Source: Bacteroidales bacterium UBA5382 (lineage in GTDB: Bacteria > Bacteroidota > Bacteroidia > Bacteroidales > Dysgonomonadaceae). Taken from it: 64,000 nucleotides of DNA. The DNA is taken from contig DHOU01000005.1 of the NCBI GenBank assembly GCA_002409745.1, positions 1 through 64,000 on the forward strand, given 5' to 3'. Shown here piece after piece: positions 1 through 7,519 of the stretch. Under the pieces are notes generated by a model that did no database searches, was not told the DNA's origin, and saw only the letters and a list, made by a program, of their open reading frames with translations. Each line of letters starts with the position of its first letter. The stretch's first letter is position 1. Made by a program: the position numbers and the translations under genes.

Positions 1-9
1 AGAAAATCC

Positions 10-17
10 TAACTTTG
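10..17 (+). promoter_or_regulatory. Putative -7 promoter element of nfo
   Basis: The octamer TAACTTTG matches the Bacteroides -7 consensus TAnnTTTG and sits 45 bases upstream of the nfo ATG. The -33 box would fall at or before the window edge, so it cannot be checked. Confidence 0.45.
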
Positions 18-62
18 CAAGACAATGACAGAATAATATTAACATTCCTAACACGTACAACT

Positions 63-914
63 ATGAAATATGTAGGCGCACACATCAGTGCCTCGGGGGG
101 TGTGGAAAATGCCCCGGTAAATGCGCAGAAAATAGGCGCAAAAGCATTCGCTTTTTTCACTAAAAACCAGCGACAATGGGTCGCCGCCCCTTACAACGAG
201 AAGAATATCGAGTTGTTTAAGGCGCGTTGTGAAGAGTTCGGTTTTTCGGCCGACCATATTCTTCCGCATGACAGTTATCTCATCAATTTAGGTCATCCGC
301 AACAAGACGGGCTGGAGAAGTCGCGCGCGGCTTTCTTCGACGAAATGAAGCGCTGCGAACAGTTGGGCATCAACCGCTTCAACTTCCATCCCGGAAGCCA
401 TTTAAACCAGATGCCAGTGGATGCTTGCCTCGACCGCATCGCCGAATCCATCAATATGGCGTTGGAAAGAACCAGCGGCGTAACAGCCGTCATTGAGAAC
501 ACGGCCGGACAGGGAACCAATCTGGGGCATACGTTCGAACAAATCGCCCACATTATCGATAAAGTCGATGATAAAAGCCGCGTGGGCGTGTGTATCGACA
601 CGGCACACACTCTCGCCGCAGGATACGAAATACGCAACAAAGCCGCCTTCGAAGACACGTGGGCGCAATTCGACCGCATTATCGGCCGATCGTACCTGAA
701 AGGCATTCACTTGAATGATTCGAAGAAGGAACTCGGCACGCGCGTCGACCGCCACGACAGCATCGGCAAAGGTGTGATGGGCATGGACGTGTTTTCGCTC
801 ATTATGAATGATAGCCGTTTCGACGACCTGCCCATCATCCTCGAAACACCCGATGAATCGATTTGGGACGAAGAAATCAAACTGTTGTATTCGCTCGAAA
901 AGAATCCGGCATAG
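63..914 (+). CDS. nfo: Endonuclease IV (AP endonuclease)
   Basis: Cleaves the phosphodiester bond 5' of abasic sites in base excision repair, in the cytoplasm. The 283-residue protein has the usual family length (E. coli Nfo is 285). It starts [13 protein letters not shown], the conserved N-terminus, so the ATG at 63 is preferred over an upstream non-ATG start at 15. The metal-ligand motifs of the AP2Ec TIM barrel are visible in order: [31 protein letters not shown] followed by RVDRHDSIG, and ILETP. The gene stands alone and converges on the hexosaminidase gene across a shared terminator hairpin. Nothing looks unusual. Confidence 0.97.
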   Translation: MKYVGAHISASGGVENAPVNAQKIGAKAFAFFTKNQRQWVAAPYNEKNIELFKARCEEFGFSADHILPHDSYLINLGHPQQDGLEKSRAAFFDEMKRCEQLGINRFNFHPGSHLNQMPVDACLDRIAESINMALERTSGVTAVIENTAGQGTNLGHTFEQIAHIIDKVDDKSRVGVCIDTAHTLAAGYEIRNKAAFEDTWAQFDRIIGRSYLKGIHLNDSKKELGTRVDRHDSIGKGVMGMDVFSLIMNDSRFDDLPIILETPDESIWDEEIKLLYSLEKNPA

Positions 915-964
915 AGATTAACAATCTCAAATACCGGTTGCATTGACGCAACGGGAAGAAACAG

Positions 965-1001
965 AAAAAGAGCGCGTCGTATATTGCGGTGCGCTCTTTT
1001 T
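965..1001. terminator. Bidirectional intrinsic terminator
   Basis: AAAAAGAGCGC at 965-975 pairs perfectly with GCGCTCTTTTT at 991-1001 around a 15-base loop. The A-run on one side and T-run on the other allow it to serve nfo (+) and the convergent hexosaminidase gene (-). Confidence 0.85.
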
Positions 1002-1027
1002 ATAGCGTTGCGTAAAACGATGGAACT

Positions 1028-3364
1028 TTATTTCAACAGAATCTCATCGGCAAATAAGAAAGCCCGTTTCCCCCTGCCGTCATGCCAAGCGGGAATGATG
1101 GAGGGCTTTACCGTAATCTTGAAGTAACGCGCTTCGACCGGATCGAACGTGACGGTGTGCGTCAGCATTTCCCCGCGGGGAGCTTTCTCTTCGGTGTCGT
1201 TTTTCCAGTTCCCGGCGGGACTGAACGTCTTTCCGTCGCGGTACGATTCGACGATTATCTGCGAAACATCGAATATCCAGTCGCCTGTTTGAATCATATT
1301 GCTGAGTTCGGCCGAGGAAATCGTTTTCGGCTGCAACAGGTCGATGGTGAGCACGAGATCGTTTTCCTGAAAACCGATCCATTTTCCGCTATGAAAATTG
1401 GTATTGACGGCTTGCAACCCGTCGACCAAAATCTCCGCGCCCGAAGAGGCATAATTGGGCGCGGGATCGGTGAGCAACACGACCGGTTTGAAGGTCGCTT
1501 CGTTCACCTGCACTTCGGTTGAGAAGATACGGCTGTTTTTTCCCGAAGGACGAATGGCGGCAGCTTTCAACTGTGCATCGGCGCTGACGAAAAGCGGCCC
1601 GTCGTAACGGGTAGAAGCTTCGGTAGGCTCGGCGCCGTCCAATGTATAATAAACAGGAGCATTGTCGATGGTGGAAAAGGTGACGCTCAACGCATTTTTT
1701 TCGAAGTCGGGCTTCATCGCGGTTTTGATATCGAAGATATGGCGGGCGTAGTGATAACCTTGCTGGTCGTAAATAGATATCAGTCCCAATAACCGCTTGT
1801 GAAAGTCGGCATAATTCTTCTTTTCGGGTTGTGTCCACTGCACTTCGCTCATGGCGGCGATACGCGGCATGGCCATATATTCGACATGCTCGGCATTGGG
1901 CACGTACTCCGTCCACAAATTCGCCTGTGCACCCAAGATATGTTTCTTTTGCTCATCGGTCAGAATGCCGGGCACGGGCTCGAACGAATACACCTTCTCC
2001 ACAGGCAGGAACCCGCCGATAGCGAACGGCTCGTTGCCGGTATCTTCGGCCTGATAGAAATCGAAATAGCAATGCGAAGTGGGCGTCATAATGACATCGT
2101 GCCCCATTTGCGCGGCACGGGTGCCTCCCTCCATACCCCTCCAGGACATGACGGTGGCATTGGGCGCCAGTTCACCTTCGAGGATTTCATCCCAACCGAT
2201 GATGCTGCGTCCGCGATCGTTCAGGAATTTTTCCACGCGGGCCGTCACATAACTCTGCAAGTAATGCTCGGCCGTGTGCTGCGCATCGTCTTTCAATCCC
2301 AACTCTTTGATGCGCGACTGGCAAAGAGGGCATTGCTCCCAGCGCACTTTAGGACATTCGTCGCCGCCGATGTGGATATATTTTGAAGGAAAGAGTTCGA
2401 TGACTTCACTCAAGACCCCTTCGAGGAAGATAAAGGTAGAATCTTTTCCGGGACACAGCACATCGTCGAAAACGCCCCAAGTCTGCGCCACTTCATAGGG
2501 GCCGCCCGTACATCCCAGTTCGGGATACGAAGCCAGCGCCGCCAACATGTGCCCGGGCAGGTCGATTTCGGGGATGATGGTGATATAGCGTTCGGCGGCA
2601 TAAGCCACGATATCCTTAATTTCCTCCTGCGTATAAAAGCCTCCGTGGGGTTTTCCGTCGTATTCGCCGGTATTTTTACCGATGACGGTCTGCGCGCGCC
2701 GCGAACCGACGGTAGTGAGTCTGGGATAGGCTTTTATTTCGATGCGCCATCCCTGATCTTCGGTGAGATGCCAATGGAACGTGTTGATATTATGCAACGC
2801 GAGCATATCGACAAACCTTTTCACGAACTCGACCGGCTCGAAATGGCGCGCCACATCGAGCATCATGCCGCGATAGCCGAAGCGGGGCGCATCGTTAATG
2901 ACCACCGGATCGTAGGCTACCGAAATACGTTCGCCTACGGGTGTGGCTTTGCGCAACGTTTGGATGCCGTAAAAAACGCCGGCTTCAGAGGCGCCGTCGA
3001 TGCGGATAAACTTCTCATCCACCTGCAAACGATACGCTTCGGAGTTTTCATCCGGCGCATCGAGCGAGAGCACAATGGCATTTTTATCGGGCTGTTCGGA
3101 AGTAATGCGGATTTTTACGCCGGTAGAGGCTTCGAGAAACTCGGCCAGGAACTCGGCATTGCGTTTCATCTTATCGTTTCCGGCAGGAAATACGATCTTT
3201 GTTTCTTTCGACAAAAGGAAAGGATTGCCTTCGGCGGTACGGATTTCGTTGGGCAAAGGCACAATGTTGTAATCGGCCTTACGGACTTCTTTCGCTCCCC
3301 CGGAGCAAGCCATCACGAAAACACCGCAACATACGGATAGAATTACATTTTTGATTTTTTTCAT
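1028..3364 (-). CDS. GH20 beta-N-acetylhexosaminidase lipoprotein
   Basis: Predicted to release terminal beta-linked GlcNAc/GalNAc from host glycans or chito-oligosaccharides at the envelope. From the ATG at 3364 it is 778 residues with a lipoprotein signal peptide (MKKIKN start, lipobox ending VMAC). A GH20b-like N-terminal domain is followed by the GH20 barrel, whose signature IHIGGDECP carries the catalytic Asp335-Glu336 pair. A chitobiase C-terminal-like segment and an F5/8 type C-like C-terminal domain follow. An in-frame ATG at 3391 would add nine residues and abut the cutC stop, but it fits the signal peptide less well. It is the second gene after cutC and is probably cotranscribed. 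Confidence 0.95.
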   Translation of the reverse strand: MKKIKNVILSVCCGVFVMACSGGAKEVRKADYNIVPLPNEIRTAEGNPFLLSKETKIVFPAGNDKMKRNAEFLAEFLEASTGVKIRITSEQPDKNAIVLSLDAPDENSEAYRLQVDEKFIRIDGASEAGVFYGIQTLRKATPVGERISVAYDPVVINDAPRFGYRGMMLDVARHFEPVEFVKRFVDMLALHNINTFHWHLTEDQGWRIEIKAYPRLTTVGSRRAQTVIGKNTGEYDGKPHGGFYTQEEIKDIVAYAAERYITIIPEIDLPGHMLAALASYPELGCTGGPYEVAQTWGVFDDVLCPGKDSTFIFLEGVLSEVIELFPSKYIHIGGDECPKVRWEQCPLCQSRIKELGLKDDAQHTAEHYLQSYVTARVEKFLNDRGRSIIGWDEILEGELAPNATVMSWRGMEGGTRAAQMGHDVIMTPTSHCYFDFYQAEDTGNEPFAIGGFLPVEKVYSFEPVPGILTDEQKKHILGAQANLWTEYVPNAEHVEYMAMPRIAAMSEVQWTQPEKKNYADFHKRLLGLISIYDQQGYHYARHIFDIKTAMKPDFEKNALSVTFSTIDNAPVYYTLDGAEPTEASTRYDGPLFVSADAQLKAAAIRPSGKNSRIFSTEVQVNEATFKPVVLLTDPAPNYASSGAEILVDGLQAVNTNFHSGKWIGFQENDLVLTIDLLQPKTISSAELSNMIQTGDWIFDVSQIIVESYRDGKTFSPAGNWKNDTEEKAPRGEMLTHTVTFDPVEARYFKITVKPSIIPAWHDGRGKRAFLFADEILLK

Positions 3365-3391
3365 TGCAATGGGTATATTTAATTCATTCAT

Positions 3392-4186
3392 TTAACGTAC
3401 AGACGGATGATTGAGCCGTTCGAGGGTTGCGGCTACGCGCCGGGCGCTGGTCACGGCCTGCTCGTCGGGATCGGCGGGCGGTGCGGGATTAGACATCGGC
3501 ACCCGCAACTCTTCATACGTCATAAGGCTCGGCCTCGGCACGCGCGCGGATAAGTGGAATTCACGGGCGCCGGTGCGGGCGGCAATCGCGGCAATGTTCT
3601 CTTCATGGATGCCGCTTCCGGGCATGATAACGATGCGTCCGGCGGCGCGTTGCACCAACTCTTTGAGGAGCGCGACGCCCTGTTCGGCTTTAGGTTGCTG
3701 ACCGGAAGTAAGAATGCGGGAGCAACCGAGTTCGATGATCTTTTCGAGGCTGTCGAAGGGATCTCGGCAACGGTCGAAGGCGCGATGAAAGGTCACATCG
3801 AGTCCCTGTGCAGCATCGATGAGTTCGCGGTTCCGAGGCATGTCCACCTCGCCTTGGGGCGTGAGGCATCCGATGACCACACCGTCGACACCAATACTAC
3901 GCGCCATTTCAATATCTTTCAGCATAACCCGATGTTCGAGATCGGAATAGAGGAAATCGCCGCCACGGGGACGGATGATGACATGCAGTTTAATAGACAA
4001 GTGCTCGCGTGCTAACAGTATTTCGCCATAGGAAGGCGTAATGCCGCCCTCGGAGACGGCAGCACACAATTCGACCCTGCGGGCGCCTCCTTTTTGAGCT
4101 TCCAGACAACTGGCTAACGAGTTTGCGCACACTTCGAGTGTATAATCGATAAGAGATGTATTTGTTACGGACATCGTGCCATGCAT
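3392..4186 (-). CDS. cutC: CutC family protein
   Basis: Member of the CutC TIM-barrel family, historically linked to copper homeostasis, although the biochemical function is unsettled. The 264-residue protein shows the family hallmarks LEVCANSLASCLEAQKGGA, RVELCAAVSEGG, TFHRAFDRC and ILTSGQ, and ends normally. The start may instead be the ATG at 4174 (MSVTNTS), giving a more usual leader length after the putative promoter. Its stop codon directly precedes the hexosaminidase gene, so the two are probably one transcript. In this setting a role tied to amino-sugar metabolism is as plausible as copper handling; that is inference. Confidence 0.93.
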   Translation of the reverse strand: MHGTMSVTNTSLIDYTLEVCANSLASCLEAQKGGARRVELCAAVSEGGITPSYGEILLAREHLSIKLHVIIRPRGGDFLYSDLEHRVMLKDIEMARSIGVDGVVIGCLTPQGEVDMPRNRELIDAAQGLDVTFHRAFDRCRDPFDSLEKIIELGCSRILTSGQQPKAEQGVALLKELVQRAAGRIVIMPGSGIHEENIAAIAARTGAREFHLSARVPRPSLMTYEELRVPMSNPAPPADPDEQAVTSARRVAATLERLNHPSVR

Positions 4187-4189
4187 ATT

Positions 4190-4214
4190 TATCTATCGAA
4201 TACAAAGATAGATA
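4190..4214 (-). promoter_or_regulatory. Putative cutC promoter overlapping an inverted repeat
   Basis: Read on the minus strand, 4210-4203 is TATCTTTG, a match to TAnnTTTG. An 8-bp inverted repeat, TATCTATC at 4190-4197 and GATAGATA at 4207-4214, straddles the element and could be an operator. No clear -33 TTTG was found. Confidence 0.4.
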
Positions 4215-4269
4215 TTTCCCTTAAATATAACCATAGGCTACAATATGAAAAACAAACTTCCCCCGATAT

Positions 4270-4644
4270 TCACCACTTGGACAAAGCATTCCCGGCAAAT
4301 AAAGCGAAAAGCCCAAAAATCACACTTCCCGCCACATACAAAATAAGCATTGCGTAATTTTTCAGCATTAACAAATCCATACTTTCGGCTGAAAAGGTGG
4401 AAAAGGTTGTATATCCACCACAAAAACCGGTTATCAATAAAAACTTCAGATCATTATTGATCAGATTAAAACGTCCGAAAATCCCCATCAAAAAACCGAT
4501 GATAAAACATCCGGTGATATTGACGATAAAAGTTCCTAAAGGAAAACTATCCGTATAGTTCCGGGTGACCCATGAAGACACTAAAAAGCGGAAAACACTT
4601 CCCACACTACCTCCCAAAGCCACCAATAAAATTTGCTTTACCAT
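4270..4644 (-). CDS. crcB: CrcB/Fluc fluoride channel
   Basis: Small dual-topology inner-membrane channel that exports fluoride. The 124 residues contain four hydrophobic segments and the family motifs GGSVGSVFR near the N-terminus, GTFIVNITGC, and GFCGGYTTFSTFS, the central stretch contributing to the pore. It is a single-copy gene here, so the channel would be a homodimer. A fluoride-riboswitch-like leader lies immediately upstream, which independently supports the assignment. It is followed on the same strand by cutC but at a distance, with a separate promoter for cutC. Confidence 0.96.
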   Translation of the reverse strand: MVKQILLVALGGSVGSVFRFLVSSWVTRNYTDSFPLGTFIVNITGCFIIGFLMGIFGRFNLINNDLKFLLITGFCGGYTTFSTFSAESMDLLMLKNYAMLILYVAGSVIFGLFALFAGNALSKW

Positions 4645-4668
4645 TTTATTTCAACTTCTGTTTCACTT

Positions 4669-4732
4669 GAAAGTAGGAACTATCAGCTAACTTAATACTA
4701 GCTGTTTATCATCGGGAAGTTCCATTCCCTGT
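4669..4732 (-). ncRNA. Fluoride riboswitch (crcB motif) candidate
   Basis: On the minus strand the leader of crcB folds like the fluoride aptamer. P1 is GGGAA (4729-4725) with TTCCC (4718-4714), enclosing the loop TGGAAC. After an AAACAG-type joining segment, P3 pairs CAGCTA (4704-4699) with TAGCTG (4689-4684), followed by ATA. The segment GTTCC (4680-4676) can pair with GGAAC of the P1 loop to form the diagnostic pseudoknot. The element lies 25 bases upstream of the crcB start, which fits translational control. A covariance-model search was not possible here. Confidence 0.85.
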
Positions 4733-4747
4733 TTCAATTTTAGAATA

Positions 4748-4755
4748 CAAAAGTA
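4748..4755 (-). promoter_or_regulatory. Putative -7 element for riboswitch-crcB transcript
   Basis: The minus strand reads TACTTTTG, matching TAnnTTTG, 16 bases upstream of the aptamer, so transcription would start just before the riboswitch. No clear -33 box was seen. Confidence 0.45.
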
Positions 4756-4789
4756 GTTTTTTTATTGATAGGATTGCAGATTATTCGGT

Positions 4790-5188
4790 TTAATCTTTGT
4801 CTAGGAGCTCTTCTATTAATTTGATGAAAGTTTCAGCCTGTGGATATAATGTTTCGGCTGTATCCCTATCGAAATAAATAAAAGCATCATAATCGCCGCT
4901 CTGTCGTTTTGAAAACAAATTTGAAAAGATATTGCCGGCTTCGACGGGCAGTTTTCCGGTACGGATAAAATGTAAGCCCAACATCTGGCGTATTCCCGCA
5001 TGGGTTTTTGTATTGATAGCATTTTCCACCATTAATCCGGAAACAGCATAATAACAGGCGTAATACATCCGGTTGATGGCTGCATTCCAAAAACCGTTAT
5101 CCATCATAACTTGCGCTTCCCGTAAGGCTTGCCGGGCATTCGCCTTTTGGAGCATCACAATCTGTCGCCGGTCTTCATTTGTCAGCAT
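4790..5188 (-). CDS. HEPN domain toxin of an MNT/HEPN pair
   Basis: The 132-residue all-helical protein resembles the HEPN family (PF05168 type): the AINRMYYACYYA helix, KTHAGIRQML, and a C-terminal stretch with GDYDAF and AETFIKLIEELL. HEPN proteins in such pairs are usually RNases acting as toxins. An R-x5-H arrangement occurs in RQMLGLHF, but whether it is the catalytic Rx4-6H motif is uncertain. The gene overlaps the 3' end of the nucleotidyltransferase gene by 7 bases, indicating translational coupling and a two-gene module. Nothing else nearby suggests defence functions. Confidence 0.85.
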   Translation of the reverse strand: MLTNEDRRQIVMLQKANARQALREAQVMMDNGFWNAAINRMYYACYYAVSGLMVENAINTKTHAGIRQMLGLHFIRTGKLPVEAGNIFSNLFSKRQSGDYDAFIYFDRDTAETLYPQAETFIKLIEELLDKD

Positions 5189-5496
5189 AACGCAATCCCT
5201 TCCTTCATGATGTTTTCGTAAAACGGCGTTCTATTCGCCTCCCATTGTTTTTTCAATATAACAACAGGATTGATAAGCACGCCGGTTTGATATTCGATAG
5301 CAAACAATGGATTGATAATATCTTGCCGCTCCTTTTCTGTCAGCCGATCTTTGTTAACAATAAGCAATAAGTCCACATCGCTGTCGGGACGCGCATCACC
5401 TCTTGCCTGGCTTCCATATAGTATCACGTCAATTTCTCCTTGCATACCGTTTAACGTCCGGCGAATACTATTTATAACTAAATCCCTATCCATCAT
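5182..5496 (-). CDS. Minimal nucleotidyltransferase (MNT) antitoxin
   Basis: Small DNA-polymerase-beta-like nucleotidyltransferase of 104 residues. The signature GSQARGDARPDSDVDLLL gives the GS(x)10DxD pattern with metal-binding Asp residues. In the characterised MntA-HepT systems the transferase adds AMP units to the HEPN toxin and so neutralises it; the same is inferred here from the overlapping gene order. The transferase gene comes first and the toxin second. The ATG at 5493 (second Met) is an equally possible start. A TATATTTG promoter element lies 25 bases upstream. Confidence 0.88.
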   Translation of the reverse strand: MMDRDLVINSIRRTLNGMQGEIDVILYGSQARGDARPDSDVDLLLIVNKDRLTEKERQDIINPLFAIEYQTGVLINPVVILKKQWEANRTPFYENIMKEGIALC

Positions 5497-5520
5497 CGAA
5501 ATAATTCATTTACTATTCCG

Positions 5521-5528
5521 CAAATATA
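5521..5528 (-). promoter_or_regulatory. Putative -7 element of the MNT/HEPN operon
   Basis: The minus strand reads TATATTTG (TAnnTTTG) 25 bases before the MNT start. No convincing -33 TTTG at the expected distance. Confidence 0.4.
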
Positions 5529-5619
5529 CAAAACAATTACCATCCCGCCAGTTTTTATCGGAACAATTTTATAAGCCGGCCACAAACTTTTTACTGTTTG
5601 CCTGTAAGCGGCTAAACAA

Positions 5620-5649
5620 GTAGAGACGTTGACCATGCAACGCCTCTAC
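5620..5649. repeat. REP-like palindrome
   Basis: GTAGAGACGTTG (5620-5631) and CAACGCCTCTAC (5638-5649) pair in 11 of 12 positions around a 6-base loop. It lies 20 bases beyond the stop of the minus-strand gene ending at 5670, so it may also act as its transcription stop. From memory, near-identical palindromes recur in bacterial genomes as REP/MITE-like units; only one copy is seen in this window. Confidence 0.6.
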
Positions 5650-5669
5650 ATAGATAAAATAAGTTCGGA

Positions 5670-6377
5670 TTATTTCTTCGGTTTCTCCGCCTTCGAGATC
5701 CTCTCTATACGGACGCGCTTGAGCAACTGCGAAAAGGTATAATCCTTCAGCTTCGCCTCATCTTTGCCCCGGTAAATCGCCTTGCCTGTCTTCACAATGG
5801 AACGCATATCGAGATATAAATCATTAAATTTATCGATATTCTGTTCGGAATTAAAGGTGCGGCCGCTATGAAGAGCGTTTTGCTCCTTGTTGAGCGTATC
5901 GATCTCTCCGAGAACAGTTTCAACCGATGTGACCTGTTCGGGCTTCAGCCCTTTGGTTTCGAGTACGGTTTGATTGCGGGCAATGGTTGCCAGCAATATA
6001 CGGCCGTCGGTAAGGATACCTTCGGTGTTTCCGTTATTGATCGCCTCGCGTACATCGCTGATACTGCTGTCGCCGGAAAGAATATCCAATTCACCGGAGG
6101 CCAGATTGAAATATCCTTCAAACTCATTGAGAGGCCTACGCAATCCTTTCGAAAGAGTTTCGAGTTTATCGGTGACGAGTTTCTTTTGGACGGTGTAAAC
6201 CGATGAATGGACAATTGATTTGCAAGTCGTTACCTTCGCACGCTTTCCGTCTACAAATTCGGCCGTATATAACGGCGAATAAGCCGTGAAATCGGCCAGG
6301 TCGCGGGTCAGGTTATCCAAAAGAAAGTCGGCGATAACCGGCAATTCTTCGATCTTACAGCTAAAATATTTCCTCAT
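5670..6377 (-). CDS. Helical protein of unknown function
   Basis: A 235-residue protein without signal peptide or membrane segment and without a recognised family. It looks mainly helical, with a Lys-rich C-terminal tail (AEKPKK). Its size, predicted helicity and charged tail recall the DUF6261-like protein encoded at 43937-44635, but no clear residue-level similarity is visible. The shared feature is upstream: both genes follow a long degenerate array with a 21-bp period in the same orientation. It is monocistronic, with a REP-like hairpin just downstream. Composition resembles its neighbours, so recent transfer is not indicated. Confidence 0.8.
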   Translation of the reverse strand: MRKYFSCKIEELPVIADFLLDNLTRDLADFTAYSPLYTAEFVDGKRAKVTTCKSIVHSSVYTVQKKLVTDKLETLSKGLRRPLNEFEGYFNLASGELDILSGDSSISDVREAINNGNTEGILTDGRILLATIARNQTVLETKGLKPEQVTSVETVLGEIDTLNKEQNALHSGRTFNSEQNIDKFNDLYLDMRSIVKTGKAIYRGKDEAKLKDYTFSQLLKRVRIERISKAEKPKK

Positions 6378-6446
6378 AATACTGTATATTATAGTGTATT
6401 CTACATTTCAGTCATTAACCTTTCGATGAAACATATACATTTCATC

Positions 6447-6820
6447 GATATTCTCTTTCGTTTTATCCATTCCGGACGTTATTCCGTCAACCTTGGACGT
6501 TGTTCCGTTTACCTCGGATTTAATTCCGTTTACCAATGAGTTATTTCCGTGTATCCGGAAGCATTTTCCATCCATAATGTATCTTATTTCGACTTCCTTA
6601 TATCCTATTTTCTATAAAGAGTCCTTCATTTTAACATTACACCATCCTGTTTTTACAAAACTGAGAAACTTTTTAATATTCGAGGACTTTGTTTTCAAAA
6701 AGATGATTCATGTTTTCACATACCATGCAACTATTTTCACAAATGTCTTCTATATTTTCTTTTTCCTCATGCTTATTTTAACATTCAGGGGATTGATTTT
6801 TCATTTTCGGTTCCATGAAT
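6447..6820 (-). repeat. Degenerate 21-bp tandem array
   Basis: About 17 consecutive units of exactly 21 bp can be laid out from 6468 (6468, 6489, 6510 and so on to 6804), with a further unit before. On the plus strand units share an ending like TTCCGT or TTTTCA and a variable centre. Similarity is high at 6468-6551 (three units share GGAC or GGAT and ATTCCGT) and decays with distance from the gene at 5670-6377. Because 21 is a multiple of three, the array leaves a spurious 109-codon plus-strand frame with a 7-residue period. It lies 70 bases upstream of the gene's start. Confidence 0.75.
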
Positions 6821-7422
6821 AAACCGTTTCGTAGTACCGTCCGTCGGTCGGCGGCATCCTTTCCAGCGGTTAGAGAGCGATTTGTCCGTCTCCGAACTCC
6901 GCGGCAGGATTTTTGTGTTTTGCAGTCTTCAATGAAAGGGCTGTAAGGCCGATTATCCGTGGTTCGCAAGTCTTCAGGCGCCCAAAAGGGTTGTCATCGG
7001 GACTAACGAAGCCTGTTTCGGGTTGATGTAAACAAGGGATTTTTATGTCATGGGCAGTCTCTCCTTTCTTTTAAGGTATTTATCATCGAATGGAAGGATA
7101 CGCGATGGCCGCAGGCATAAAGCCGGGGTGTGGATGAAAGCATATAGCCCGGCAGGGCGGTGTGTTCCGTAGCGTCCGGGTACTGCGCAATGTTCCGGGA
7201 AGGGAGCGATGCTGTAGAGGGACAACTGCATTCCGATATGTGTATCCAAATGAGTCGCCATAAATCGTATTCAATCTACGGCGGTAAAATTACGAACATT
7301 TATTCAAAAAGAAAAGCTTTTTCCCGAAAATAAATTCGACCGCATACCGAAAAGAGCCGGACGAAGGAACTTCCTCCGGCTTTCCGCACTTTTTATCGGG
7401 AGAGAAAGATTAGAAACAACAT
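6821..7422. other. Long intergenic region, no gene recognised
   Basis: This stretch is more GC-rich than the flanking array and holds only short overlapping frames on the minus strand (7043-7261 and 7083-7274), neither with a recognisable product or upstream signals. No tRNA-like fold or clear hairpin-plus-T terminator was found. It could be the remains of a dispersed repeat or a lost gene; the sequence alone does not decide. Confidence 0.5.
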
Positions 7423-7456
7423 TTTGTTCATTAATAAACGGTATTTTGTATCTTTG
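7423..7456 (+). promoter_or_regulatory. Putative promoter of the MFS gene
   Basis: TTTG at 7423-7426 and TATCTTTG at 7449-7456 match the Bacteroides -33 and -7 boxes with a 22-base spacer, slightly longer than usual. The start codon is 63 bases further on. Confidence 0.6.
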
Positions 7457-7519
7457 CGCTTTCGTATAACAATCAAATGAAACACCTTTACACAAGGCGT
7501 CCTTAATTAAAACAATAAA

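Noticed and set aside
2549..3340. Long plus-strand frames opposite the hexosaminidase gene
   Set aside because: The minus-strand gene has clear family motifs; the plus-strand frame has none.
6447..6820. CRISPR array
   Set aside because: Units are contiguous and degenerate, with no conserved repeat separated by unique spacers and no cas genes.
6493..6822. Plus-strand frame of 109 codons with a 7-residue period
   Set aside because: It follows from the 21-bp array (a multiple of three) and has no signal, family or upstream element.
7043..7261. 72-codon minus-strand frame in the long gap
   Set aside because: Another overlapping frame of similar length exists, and there is no promoter, family match or typical composition.
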